DNA of 64,000 nt from Mactra quadrangularis (lineage: Eukaryota; Mollusca; Bivalvia; Venerida; Mactridae), in contig CM046303.1 in assembly GCA_025267735.1 (NCBI GenBank), positions 68,091,034-68,155,033 of the forward strand, given 5' to 3'. Within the stretch, counting starts at the first letter, position 1. Each line of letters starts with the position of its first letter. This document shows, in pieces, positions 48,201 through 58,612 of this stretch. The notes beneath the pieces are model-generated. The model was not told the DNA's origin, made no database searches, and saw only the letters and a program-made list of their open reading frames with translations. A program made the translations under genes and the position numbers.

Positions 48201-49905
48201 ATCACAAGGGCCTACTGCCGCAATGTAACAGGTAAATATTGATGACTAAATCTTTGTGGGTGTAAAACTATATGTGATTTGGTTTGCCACATTATCTTCA
48301 AAATGTTTAAAATTTGTTTGGCCTTCTTCCTAACGACCACATCTTAAAACGTGTAGGAGCTGTGGTCCAGTAGTAGGACGCACGCACGCTAAGGTATCAA
48401 GAGGTCCTGGGTTCAAACCCACTAGGGCAACTTCTAACTTAATGAGGGACAAGTTGAGGTTGGTGCACCCTAAACCAACTTAAAACCTCAGTGTCAATTA
48501 CTTTGTCACTGTTCGTTCCAAGGCGATCATGAAATTATTTCTACGGTCATTCTCCCTCCTACCAATATGCGCTCAGTACATTGTAGTTGGTTAACGGCTA
48601 AATCCATAAATTTATCCTTTCCAGTAGGCGTGAGTAGGTTGTCTGACCGCCGTTATACGAACTATACAACGTGTTGCTACGGCGTTAAACCCAACAAACA
48701 AACAAACAAACAAACAAACAAACAAACAGTTCCAAGATGAAAACCCTTTATATTATGATTGATAACATGGCTGCGTGAGAGGTCTGTGTTTTTACTGTCA
48801 GCACAGCAACACGTCAAGTTACTACATTCTCATAGATTGTGTACATGCTTACTATTGTTTACTTCTCAATTATATTTTCAGAAACTATTAACGCATTTAC
48901 TTATTGTGTAATGAATGACATAACATGCCTTCAAACATATCTGTCATCAGTGAACTCTATCTTTACTTCTGCTCAAACATCAAATGACTTTGTTTCGTTT
49001 GCTGATAACTATTGCAGGTATGAACTTTTAATCACGTATTTCTAATACAGTTATAGTCCGTTTTTCTCAACGTCTTGTCAATTGTAACTAAGTTTGAATA
49101 ATTAATATACTTGCGGCATAATTGTTATTGAACTATCTTTACTAAAACCTATTATACGACATAACCAACTATTCGCGATCATGATATACACACTTTTGAA
49201 AAATCAAGAATGTATCACGACGATAAATTTAACATAGGAATTTACAATGATATTATTCATGTTTTGGAGTTGACATTTTATTTTATTTCTACTTTTATTA
49301 TCCACTGTCAATGTTCATCTCATAACGTGACACTTAGTAATCATATTTGCTGTGCCTGGACATGCTTAGATTTTTGTATCCAATTTAAATTCTAAGCACA
49401 AACATTCGCCAGTGGATGACAACAGCTTTTTTATACAGAGATAGACGAAAAAAAGGTTTTTGTACAGCTTCAAGCCCAAACATGACTCAATATGTAGGTA
49501 TCGCCCGGAATACTAATATACTAGTATGCTATTATGTTGAACAAAAGAGTTCAGATAAAAATATAGTGAACTTCATTTCACATGATACATTCCATATTTA
49601 AATACCACAATGTTACAAACGTGTTCTGTACGTCTGTTTTGTATATTTGCAGTGCCATCAGTACATATGATTCGTGTGTCTCCTTCCCACCAGGTGGAGA
49701 CTGTACACCAAGCTATGCTTCTTTGATGAAATACACCCAAACTGTTTCTGTCAGCTATAAAAGATGTTCAGCACAGAACCATGGTTATTTTTTCACCTAT
49801 GGCGATGAACTTGCATGCGGAGGTAGTGCCATCACACCGTATTGCCTACTTCTGTTTGTTGCTATTTTGAGTTTCTTGCAGTTCAACAATTTAAATAATC
49901 AATGA
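41255..49905 (+). CDS. Intact eight-exon gene: secreted Cys-rich/mucin-like, probably GPI-anchored protein
   Basis: The exons are 41255-41406, 42372-42502, 45321-45459, 45871-46738, 47482-47588, 48107-48231, 48882-49017 and 49653-49905. They sum to 1911 nt (636 residues plus stop). Residues 1-18 are a signal peptide (MLFFIAVIFIVTGSVHSQ). Residues 20 to about 190 are Cys module 1, about 195-430 are Thr/Asn-rich and mucin-like, about 431-615 are Cys module 2, and a hydrophobic tail follows GG near 605. Intron phases run 2,1,2,0,2,1,2: the 2,1,2 pattern repeats, so a four-exon module was duplicated. Within a module, exons A+B and C+D are themselves similar, giving four domain copies. A role as a heavily glycosylated surface or mucus protein is inferred. 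The family is unrecognised; a distant relation to nematode-type DUF19 Cys domains could be tested. The nearest downstream AATAAA is 50254-50259. Confidence 0.85.
41445..41727 (+). mobile_element. SINE with Leu-tRNA-like head in intron 1
   Basis: GCGGGCGTGGCCGAGTAGTT resembles a Leu/Ser-type tRNA 5' half. The tail is 'gttgctacggcgataaacccaac' plus an A-rich end. It belongs to the same family as 58406-58612 and 3650-3850. Confidence 0.75.
42059..42288 (+). repeat. (TTA/ATT)n microsatellite with TTATCA interruptions
   Basis: About 230 bp of ATT trinucleotide repeat; the last ~100 bp are nearly pure. It lies in intron 1, about 85 bp before the exon 2 acceptor. Confidence 0.95.
42372..42502 (+). 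CDS. Exon 2: module 1, 'B' unit
   Basis: Acceptor tgtttttcag, donor tact|gtaagt, phases 2 to 1. It encodes VECYLQCISDAVGNC...MC, closely matching exon 6 (IECHIQC...AVGDC...YC). An N-glycosylation sequon (DNLT) precedes the donor. Confidence 0.85.
43203..44815 (+). mobile_element. Unclassified hairpin element, copy 3 (in intron 2)
   Basis: Starts TCAAAGCGCTAAAGGCACTGG like copies 1 and 2. It has an internal deletion near 43607 relative to copy 2, is interrupted by the pogo-like element at 43760-44560, and loses its 3' end and hairpin near 44815. Confidence 0.65.
43760..44560 (-). mobile_element. pogo/Tigger-like element nested in element copy 3
   Basis: The right end, on minus, is CAGTAAAAACTCTGAAAACC next to TA, a typical pogo/Tigger terminus. 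The left end carries 'ctcggaaaaccggaaactctga', a degraded equivalent, and the 'ctctgaaaaccgga' motif recurs near 44485. Copies 1 and 2 of the host element are uninterrupted at this place. No transposase. Confidence 0.6.
45006..45273 (+). mobile_element. SINE with (CTTTAA)n tail in intron 2
   Basis: The B-box-like block 'gtcctgggttcgaatcccac' is followed by the body 'ttgcgcaagaaatttacc' and 'caggtgtaaatgggtacc', ending 'ctttaactttaactttaa'. It is a distinct family from the ACGGCGTTAAAC-tailed elements. The head is truncated. Confidence 0.65.
45321..45459 (+). CDS. Exon 3: module 1, 'C' unit
   Basis: Acceptor cgtatttcag, donor cca|gtatgt, phases 1 to 2. It encodes HCSFSNNTCVVM...YC, equivalent to exon 7 (YCVMNDITCLQTYL...YC). 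An in-frame stop lies just inside the following intron, so the donor must be used. Confidence 0.8.
45871..46738 (+). CDS. Exon 4: module 1 'D' unit fused to mucin-like repeats
   Basis: Acceptor tcttttacag, donor aatcag|gtaact, phases 2 to 0. The first ~70 residues hold four or five cysteines (MC, NNC, NNC, NC), as in exon 8. The rest is Thr/Asn/Pro/Ser-rich, ending STTSTQQSTTQAPNQ. At 868 nt it is much longer than the other exons because of the internal repeats. The long minus-strand frame over it is the shadow of the repeat. Confidence 0.9.
46178..46609 (+). repeat. Nine tandem 48-bp coding repeats (ILTPNNTTTDP[I/N]TTTS)
   Basis: Nine in-frame units of 16 residues, all 48 bp long, plus a degenerate unit just upstream. 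Each unit has overlapping N-x-T sequons (NNTT) and six or more Thr, typical of a mucin-like O- and N-glycosylated stalk. Units 4-5-6 and 7-8-9 are almost identical as a 144-bp block. That indicates recent unequal exchange, so length polymorphism is likely. Confidence 0.95.
47213..47455 (+). mobile_element. Degraded SINE of the same family in intron 4
   Basis: 'ataggacgca...gagagctcccgggatggaaccc' and 'cacctagatgtaaaagggtact' match the element at 45006-45273 and the head at 48356. Confidence 0.55.
47482..47588 (+). CDS. Exon 5: module 2, 'A' unit
   Basis: Acceptor ttattttag, donor gacaa|gtaagt, phases 0 to 2. It encodes DCSWQQLTSYLAGC...FC, equivalent to exon 1 without the signal peptide. The donor sequence aa|gtaagt is the same as in exon 1. 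Confidence 0.85.
48107..48231 (+). CDS. Exon 6: module 2, 'B' unit
   Basis: Acceptor cctatttcag, donor acag|gtaaat, phases 2 to 1. It encodes IECHIQCYTEAVGDCYLED...AYCRNVT, the paralogue of exon 2, with the same C-x3-C-x7-C spacing. Confidence 0.85.
48356..48727 (+). mobile_element. Composite tRNA-derived SINE in intron 6
   Basis: The head GGAGCTGTGGTCCAGTAGTA and B box 'gtcctgggttcaaaccc' belong to the (CTTTAA)-type family. The 3' half (from 'gaaattatttctacgg') and the tail 'gctacggcgttaaacccaacaaacaaac' belong to the other family. It ends in a (CAAA)n run, so the two families have exchanged modules here. Confidence 0.75.
48882..49017 (+). CDS. Exon 7: module 2, 'C' unit
   Basis: Acceptor atattttcag, donor tgcag|gtatga, phases 1 to 2. 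It encodes FTYCVMNDITCLQTYLSS...DNYC. The 68-codon open frame through the region starts upstream of the true acceptor. Confidence 0.8.
49653..49905 (+). CDS. Exon 8: module 2 'D' unit and GPI-type C-terminus
   Basis: Acceptor tatatttgcag, phase 2 entry, stop TGA 49903-49905. It encodes SAISTYDSC...GGDC...YKRC...LACGGSAITP, then CLLLFVAILSFLQFNN. The two edge paralogues stop here (TAG). In this gene the stop codon is changed to TTA and translation runs four residues further (LNNQ), to a TGA that also exists in the left copy. The polar extension may weaken a GPI signal. Confidence 0.9.
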
Positions 49906-51310
49906 GTTGAGCAGTGATTTGACATTTGCGAGAATTTAAACTGTGATATTATACTTAACTCTTAGATACTTTTCTTGTACGAAATACTTATTCACATAAG
50001 TTCCGATAATTTAAGCATTATCTCGATTTTTGCCGACTTTACGGAATCATTGGATTTCTTGAAACAAACTCTTTACATTGTTACAGTGTATAAAATGATT
50101 GTATTATTAGTATAACTATTATTATTATTTAGCGCTTTTTGATTTTACGGTACTATCAAAAGTGATTTACAGAGATACCAATTTATATATGTACAATTTA
50201 TTGCAAACAAATAGTAAAAGCAAACACAAAATGAAATATTATAAACGCAGCATAATAAAATTATGTGCTACCCATCACTAGTAGCTATTAGTATGGCATG
50301 CTGACAAAAAACAACACAAAAACAAATGTCGATTGAAATTGAGCATTTTATTTAAAATGTCATGAAACCAAACATAGTTTTTACAAGCTGTATACATGCT
50401 GAAATGGTACATATTGACGGTAAGAATTTAAAAAAGGTCTATACCGCGCCAAAAGCGTACAAATAATATCAATGCAATAGAATTGATTTACAATTTTATA
50501 ATTTGATTTCGTTTTATTTTATCTATTTCATGTAAACTTTCCTAGTTTCAAAACTAACATAGAATGACTTTACAATCTTTCTTTCTATTTATCAATTGTA
50601 TTGAGAATTATGAATGTCGTAAGGGGAGCTAACCAAATCACAAATTTTGACTTCTTATAAAGGGGTGAACTTCTAAAAATTATCTAATACTATTGACATA
50701 ATTCATTTAACCCAGACAAAGAATTAAAACTTGTTTATGTAGTTTCACAATAATAATCAGATTTATTTAAAATAAAATGTACACACATCATCATATTTTC
50801 AGAATAATGTCCGAAGTTTCACTATAAGGATCAGCAAAATGAAATAGATGCTCGGGTTTTTAGTATAGGGTCCTTTTATAATGATAGTATTGACAATCAC
50901 TCGAAACGTTGAGTGTGCTCTTCTTAATTTATACATGTATTAGACCTTTATATATCCTGCACGGTACTAGGCACAAGTTAATCTTATGTACATGTTTAAC
51001 AGATATCATATAGACCGCTGTTATCACGAAACTGCACAGGGCGTTATGTTCCGATGATCTGTATTCTACTTTTCAATGCGTAGTTTTTATCTAGACGGAT
51101 TAATATCATTAAAATTTCGTAACTTTTATTTTTAGATCGTGCGTCGAGAGCTAATTTGGCGATGCGTGTTATCAATGCGCTGTGATAAGCCAATTCTTCA
51201 AAAATTGCGCTTCTTAGTAAACAATGTAATCGATTTTGTCTGATGTAAAAAGCTAGTTCGCGAGCGGAGAATTTTGGACAAGGTTTAATCAGTTTACTCA
51301 GGTACACGTT
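49906..51310 (+). repeat. Downstream flank duplicated with the terminal exon (middle copy)
   Basis: 'gaagtttcactataaggatcagcaaaa' (about 50813), 'gacaatcactcgaaacgttgagtgtgct' (about 50890) and 'tatagaccgctgttatcacga' (about 51009) match 824, 962 and 1090 in the left arm and their inverted counterparts in the right arm. The middle copy carries an extra ~700 bp (about 50050-50800) not seen in the arms. Confidence 0.8.
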
Positions 51311-51599
51311 TACTAAATAAAGGGACTCATATTATAAATTCAAATATTGTATGAATGACAAATATATTTCTTCGTGAGTTTGTGAGAAAAAACTTTAACT
51401 TGATTCCTTCTCAAAATATTTTTTCTCAAGACCTACTACCGTACTATCCATCAGTTTATGTCGAATAATTTAAAACTCACGAACAAAACTCAACAGGTTA
51501 ATTTGAATTTTTGTGATGTGCAATCTGAAGTCATTCTCTCATAAGTCTGGTAAGAAAAATCGGCAAAAAAAAATCTTTTACTTCATTAGTTGTTATTGT

Positions 51600-51990
51600 G
51601 GATCACGTGACAATAGACTCTGATTAACCTTTGAATAGTTCTATAAATATGACCACAAACCACACTATTACAAATGCTGACATTTAGTCATTTTGTTGGA
51701 TTTTGTATAATTGTAGTCTGCTTAATAAGCAAACAATGAGATGCTTTTAGCCATATAGTGTTGTTTTGCTATAACCAGAAGACACGTTGATAGTCTCAAT
51801 GTCTCTAGTAGCAATCACACTGCGACAACTACTTATAACCATCTATTGGATTCAATTAATACAGTCGTCTAAACAATTGGAAATAAGAAGCGAACCTCTT
51901 GACCATTGACTGACTCATGGGGAATAATTATGTCTAGTATAGCATCTGTTTAATGAGATATAATTATATTTTGATTCTCTCATCACGCGA
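51600..51990 (-). repeat. Duplicate block X, inverted copy
   Basis: On minus it reads 'gatgctatactagacata...actgagtc...gaatccaatagatggttataa...aaaacaacactat'. The + copies lie at 55470-55900 and 60440-60880. It follows the middle flank in the same gene-relative order as in the right arm. Confidence 0.75.
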
Positions 51991-52985
51991 ATGTCCTTTG
52001 CATGGGTCATTTTCAGTACGTTCATATACTTTTCCTAACCAAAGGCTTTGCTATACTAAATTAAGAAAAAACAAATCGAATAATTGTTTATCGTTCACAG
52101 GCTCGCAGGGTTTTGACTATTCGAACTGAAACAAACTTTTATGAAAGAGTTTGAAAATATATCGTGAATAGTAACTGTTACAAAAATATTGTTTTCCCTC
52201 AGCCATTAGGTAAAGAGATACATGTTTTTTAGATCTTTTTTGTTATACAAGGACGCATCACAAGCAAACGAAAAACGTTGGAATGGACAGTTGCAAAAAA
52301 TTACCACTGGGTGGGGGGAAAACATTTTCTAGTTTATACCAGCCTAACACTTATCCTAACAGGTTCATCATAGAACATACAATAACAAATTGTATTGGTG
52401 AAACATCTTCAACTCACCTTTTAAGTGTTGGCAACCAAGTTTAATCAATGAAAATAAACCAAACACTCTTCCATTATATATTAATATAACACATACATCT
52501 AACACCTGTTACTAGAATATTTTACAATGGGGAACCCACGGTAACTGAATACAATGTCATCATATATTTGTAAGTCAACTTTTTCTTTCTGGTTTCGCCA
52601 TTGTAGTATGCATTTAAACTTAGATTTGGTTTTAATTTCACAACAGTTTTTTATCCAGTATTTACTGTTAACAGCGTGTAAATAACTTTACATTTTATTT
52701 ATTATTTTGTCAACTGTGATATTATTACTTCATAAAATTACTATTATAGAATTATACAAAAGAATTAAACTGCATATGTATATTTTAAGTGTACATTGTT
52801 CTTGAATGTTCTCTCTTTTCCAATTGAATGTTTTTGACTATAAGTATAATGTCATTGTCACGTGATTGTATATTTTATGTAATAAATTGTATGTGCACAT
52901 GAGTCTATTGACCTATTGATTTCAAAAATAAAATCTTCTTATTATATTCAGTTATTGTTTCTTTGACTTTACACAAACATTTGCG
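51991..52985. other. No gene recognised
   Basis: AT-rich DNA. A G-run ('gggtggggggaaaa', 52311) is the only notable feature. Confidence 0.3.
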
Positions 52986-52989
52986 CTTT

Positions 52990-53137
52990 CCTTTGCCACT
53001 CAATGCTATATCTCAAGGACCACAACGGAAATAATTGTTTACGTTTTTACCCTTTTTGTGTCATTTTTGATGTATAATATTGTTTGATATGGCTATTTAG
53101 TGATTAATATTATGATATTTAATATTGTTACTTGTAT
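52990..53137 (+). mobile_element. LINE 3' UTR fragment (5'-truncated)
   Basis: 'tatctcaaggaccacaacggaaata' and 'ttttgtgtcat...tgatgtataatattgtttgatatg' match the 3' UTR at 23170-23290. Only the 3' end inserted. Confidence 0.65.
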
Positions 53138-53150
53138 GTATTCTATATTA

Positions 53151-53459
53151 AGCCGCCCGGCTAGCTCAGTTGGTAGCACGCAATTCTACTGATCGAGGGG
53201 TCGTGGGTTCGATTGCCAGGCGGGGCATACTTTCGTGGAGCTTGGTCATGAAATTATTTCTACGGCAATTCTCCCTCCTATCAATGATTTTTAATTATGT
53301 AGGGCAGTTGTCAGTCACTGACGAAAGTATATGCTTAGTATTTGGTTAACAGCTAAATCCAGAGATTTAGCCTTTCCATGAGCAGTGAGTAGGTTGACTG
53401 ACCGCCATTATATGACCTTATATGTGTCGCTATGGCGTTAAACCCAACAAAAAACCAAA
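53151..53459 (+). mobile_element. Full-length tRNA-derived SINE with TSD
   Basis: 'gtattctatat' at 53138-53148 and 53460-53470. The head GCCGCCCGGCTAGCTCAGTT is intact, and the tail is 'gctatggcgttaaacccaacaaaaaa'. Confidence 0.9.
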
Positions 53460-53470
53460 GTATTCTATAT

Positions 53471-55469
53471 AAATATGCCATGTTGTAACATTGTTTATCA
53501 AAATTCATATATCTATTGTATTTGTTTCTACAATATGAGTGTCTTCACTCATTCAGCATTTTGCGTTTTGTTGTGATTAAATTCGTGTTTTTGTTATAAT
53601 ACTTTTTTGAAGATCCTCCCTTTTAATTTGACGAAAAGATTAGAAGAATTCGGTTTTTTTCTTGAATAGAAGTTGCTGAAAATTATGGAAATTGTTAGCA
53701 ACAACTTCAAGAAATTTAGTGAATCAAATTGAATTGATCTTTTTAACTAAAGACATGTTTTTCAGTCGTTTATTCGCCAAGAACGCATTTATCCCAGTAA
53801 ATCATTCATCTCTGTGTGTTATTTATCACTTCTGTTGCATAGGTTTTCTTTATGTTTAGGTGTTTGATTAAACTAAACAATTATTTTCCTTGTATTGTGT
53901 AACTTTAATCATAGAGGAAATTTGAGAGCCTGTTAATATATGATATATACCTACATGCATGTCTTAGTTGGCCTGCTGGGAAATTACATATTCCAGAACA
54001 AATTATTTCATTATGATATATATAATTACAGCAGTCCTGACACGGAACTCGTATTATACCATTGTGATAATGCCTCAGTCAAACAATTTGGAATTTTCAT
54101 ACAGTACATAAAATAACTGTGCCGTTATAACTGCTTGTTCATCATAAAACAACAACACAGTATAATTTGTTCCTAAAATATGAAAGTACATGTTACATTG
54201 TTACCTAATAGTCATATTTTGTCATGATTTAGTTTATATGTAAACATTAGCAGCTATAAATTCTATTTTAGAATAATTAATATCACCGATGAGATGCATC
54301 TTTGTATCGTAAATAATGAAGATTGTTTGTATATGACAATTTAATAGGAATATACTCCTGAGTGAGAATAAATAAATACGTTCAGACTTAAAGTCTGTTA
54401 ACATATTAGAATTGCGACTCCAAATTTTCTTTGCTTTAAACTTACGTTATTCCATCTACCATTTTCAACTTTTGGAGATAATCTATTTCAAAGTTTCAGT
54501 TGTCATTATCTCAGTTTTTGGAAAAATATACATCATAATGACAAGCTTAATTAACACCCTTGTATTTGGATGTAAAACGTTTGTTCCCTTTTGAAAAGAT
54601 GTTAATTTTTACTTTATTGTTCCATGTCCAAAACATAGATCAGTTTAGATGTCAGAATCTATTATTACGTGATTTATAAATATAGAGCTTCCGCTTTCCA
54701 GTGATATAAATTTTCATGTCTAAAGAGATTTGAGATAGAGCATATGGTTTCTAAAGAGACAATTTGACAGTAAAGTTGTATCTTGTGAAATATTGCATTC
54801 ACGATAATTTAATACTTAAGCACATTAAAATGTCTCCTCATAGTATGTCTTTTTTTATACAAGTTTTATAATAAAGTTTTAAAAAAATCTGATTTCATTT
54901 CATTTTTTCCTTGTAAGCTGTGTTTTGTTTTACTGTTGCTGTCCCTGGTATGTCTTCAAAATCCTTTTCATGTTAATAGTTGTAAAACACATACAACATT
55001 TGTAGTCCACGTGCCACAAAATAAATGACACTCGAATGTTCGTGAAGAGGTTGAAACAGATATACACTTTCGAAAATGTGAAAGTTTTCGACAATATCTA
55101 AGATCCAAGCTACATTGAACATGTATGTTGGTTTGGTGATTATTGGAGTTGTGGCGATCAAGTACATGTTTTTCACAATCCACCAAAAAACGGATTCTGC
55201 ATTTCTTATATTATATACGTGTATGATCAATAACAGTTTAAGTCAATTGACCATATACATGTAATATGTTATGTCAGAAAAATGTCAACCCGCACATGTT
55301 TTCTTGGGGAAAAACGGAAAACATATCACGAACATCAACAGTCCGTTTGTAAATGAAACATCTTGGTATTTTCTTACATGCTTGAGAAAATCATTTGCTT
55401 AACAAAAGCATATAAAAGCCATAAAATGGTCCGTAGAAAACAAAACGTGTGTGATATAAAGCACAAACT
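53471..55469. other. No gene recognised
   Basis: About 2 kb of AT-rich DNA. Overlapping minus frames at 54968-55230 and a + frame at 54412-54594 show no recognised domain and no splice-bounded structure. Confidence 0.3.
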
Positions 55470-55900
55470 ATGATTCTGTCTGATTAAACAGATGCTACAC
55501 TAGACATATTAATTCCCCATGAGTCAGGCACTGTACAAGGTCAATATGTTCGTTTTTATTTCGCTGGACAAGTTAATCAATTGAATCCATTAGATGGTTA
55601 TAATTCATTGTCACAGTATGATGGCTACTAGAGACATAAATACCATTAACGTGTTTACTGGTTATAACAAAACAACACTATATAGCTGAAAGCAACTTAT
55701 TGTATGCCTACTTATGAAGCAGACTACAATTAGACAAACGCCAAAAATGACTATTGTCAGCAGCATTTGCAGTAGTGTGATTTATTGTCATATTTGAGGA
55801 CTGTTTAAAGAGTCTTAAGCTGGATCAACAACAACAACTAATGAAGTGAACAAATATGTGTTTTTCGCAGATTTCTTCTTTACAAAAATCAAATAGTTCT
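55470..55900 (+). repeat. Duplicate block X, + copy adjoining block Y
   Basis: 'gatgctacactagacatattaattcccc', 'gaatccattagatggttataa' and 'aaaacaacactatatagctgaaagca' match 60465-60660 and, inverted, 51700-51960. Confidence 0.75.
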
Positions 55901-55969
55901 AGCGAAGTTTGATCGTGAGCTTTAAACCTTTCGCTCAACAATAGAATCGAGTGGTGAACTAGGTAATGA

Positions 55970-56510
55970 GAAAAGATAATTTGTGTATATGATTTAACGT
56001 AACCAATTTTGAATTGATCTAATTCTATGAAGATAAAATTGAAACAATTTCTAAGGAAATGTGTATCATCATAAATGTAATTTTGTTAATAAACAGAAAT
56101 GTCATGAAATATGTTTTTTTAATGATTCAATTATGAGTAATAACTGATGCATCTTGGAAATGAAACTCGCATTGTACTGTTTGATGATATAATGAATTAA
56201 AGATCGGAGGAATTTTCCTGATTCTTAATTAAGTCAGTGATGTTCTTCAACCGAAACATGGAATCGAATTGATTGAATTGAAAGTTGGATAAATTGTTTC
56301 AGATAAGATGACACAATTTTAAAAAGTATGTGCATCCGGTGACAAAGTATTCCACTTGTTTTTTTATCATTTGAGATACTGTAACAGTTAATTCACGTAG
56401 TGTCTTTGTTACATGATTTATGTGTCTAGCATTGTTAAATATAGACATTGACAAGTGAAAATATTGATAAATGTTAGCTAACAATAGACTCTTTTGATGT
56501 GTTAAAGAAA
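55970..56510 (+). repeat. Block Y, third copy
   Basis: 'ttgaattgatctaattctatgaagataaaattgaaacaa' (about 56009) is the reverse complement of about 5158-5200. 'gcatccggtgacaaagtattccac' matches 5938-5962 directly. It represents an extension of the inverted duplication beyond the main arms. Confidence 0.75.
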
Positions 56511-58405
56511 ATTCAACATCAGAAATACCGGGTAGTAAACAAAATTTATTAAAATTATTGTTAGACCTATGTTTAACATTAATAGATTCAGAGATAAAGT
56601 TAATAACTGAAAGTTTTCAATTTAGTCGTATAACCAACCATGTTTCATTAAATTGATGAAGAATTAATGCATCGTACTTCACGGAGTACGTTTTTTGTTG
56701 CAATGTTGTTGTTTTTTTTCCATACAAACTTGTAAGTAACGTTGCATCTATACAAGAACAAATGCGTGTCTGAACACCATTAAACGCATCTAAATGTGCA
56801 GGTAAGTTGGCGAAATGGGCTAATGGACAAGATTATTGTTATTTCGGCACCATTTATTGATAGTGCAATGAACATGAGCGATTACCAAACGAGAGTCTGA
56901 CTGACAAATTGACAAATTACCTCTAATTTATAAATTCACATCATCAAGATGACTGCCATTTGGTATACAATGAATGTTAACATGCGATGTTGATGTCCTG
57001 AATCTTAGACACCAAACTTTTGTGATGGGTCAAACATATCATGTGTTATTTTTAGGCTTTTAAAATTTGATTTAATTATTTGAATTTGACCAGACGTGAG
57101 TGTGCCATATCCTACTGTGGGTGAAAATTAGATTAATTGTGTATTAAGTTGGTCGTTCGGTGATACCACGTAAATAGCATACATTTCACACTGAATAACG
57201 TTTTCGATGTATTCGGGATTTCAATGCCTCATAATACAAAACAAGTGTAAAAACTCGAACAAGTTTAGGCTTGTTTAAATCAGTTTATTGTTTTAATATA
57301 TTAATAATGAAGTGTTAATGTATCGAGGTATGAAGCAAGTTATTCTAGAAATGTTACTTTGAACTATTAATTTTTTATATCGTCGTAACTCTGTCCCCTT
57401 TTCCGAACAGACCCTGTTACTAACATGAAATGAACATATTTGTTTCACCTTCCAGTTCCTTATTATTTCTTGTTTAGAATCGAAATCATCAGATTTAACA
57501 TGAAATTGAATTGAGTATTTTCAGATATTATTCGTTCAGTAAATGCATGGATGTGTATTTCTTGATCACACCATAGCACATAATTACATTTAAAATTCCT
57601 ATGACCTTGTATTTGACAAATCATGAATTAATCCAAGATTACTCTTTGTCAATGTTTATAACCTGTGTAGCGGCTCACAAATATTACTCTGTCAATTTAA
57701 TCAACATTTTCTTTTCGCAAAGACACTTATTGTTTTCCCTAACACGTTCAGTCAATTTAAATTACAACACTGTCGTAGAAGATATGATTTCAGATTCCTT
57801 ATTGCTTATCGCGTTTTAATTCCGTGACCTCAGGAGTCACCTGCGTCGGTCAAATTTTTGTTTGTTGTTATCCAATTGACTGTCGAATTTACGAATCTAA
57901 AGAAAACAAAAAGGCAAGTGATTGTCTGACAGAAACGGGTTTGTGGATGGGAACCGCAATAAAACAAGCCCTTTTGAGAGAGACAATTAAAATCTAATAG
58001 CTTGTAACTGTTAAAATATTCTGAGGGGAGATTGCATTGTTAAATCTCAAACACGCTTGATTCAATTATTTATTTATTTAATGAAAATAACTTCACACAA
58101 TATCAATCATAACTATACGATTATTTAAAAGCGTAAACATTCTTCCTGTACTCAGAACGTTTTCTGTTTTAGTTTGATCAGATTTTTGTATGTACACTTA
58201 AACAGATATTCTGCTATTCGGAGTTATAGTGTATCTTGAAGTTCAGCTAAGTCAGGTGAGAGTTTTATGTACACACAGTTATCATCGTGTGACCCTTAAC
58301 ATTCATTTCATAGATGTTTGTAACGCATTCTTTCCTACCAGTATTGGTGTACTTTGCGTCTCCAGATAATTTAATTAATTACTTAATTTAAACCACTAAA
58401 CCTCA
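56511..58405. other. No gene recognised
   Basis: About 1.9 kb without repeat partners in the window. The 72-codon + frame at 57601-57819 lacks motifs. Confidence 0.3.
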
Positions 58406-58612
58406 TCAGCGGGAGTTGCCGTGTGGTTACCAGGTTGGACTGGTAATTATTGTATAGCCAGCTCCGCGTTATTTCGAATCTCAGCCAAATACATACCCCG
58501 TTGTTTCCTTGAGCAAGAAACATATCCTAACCGCCTAATACTGGGAGAACAGGTTTGGACTCGAAAGTTTTTAATCTAAGTTGTAAGAACTTGTTTCACA
58601 ATCGAGCTTGAA
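58406..58612 (+). mobile_element. SINE, Leu-tRNA-like head family, 3' truncated
   Basis: 'gcgggagttgccgtgtggttaccaggttgg' (head), 'ttatttcgaatctcagccaaa' (B-box region) and 'gtttccttgagcaagaaac' (body) match 41445-41640. The ACGGCG tail is absent. Confidence 0.65.

Noticed and set aside
49210..49601. Two + strand ORFs in intron 7
   Set aside because: They lie between the confirmed donor at 49018 and acceptor at 49652, are in different frames and have no motif.
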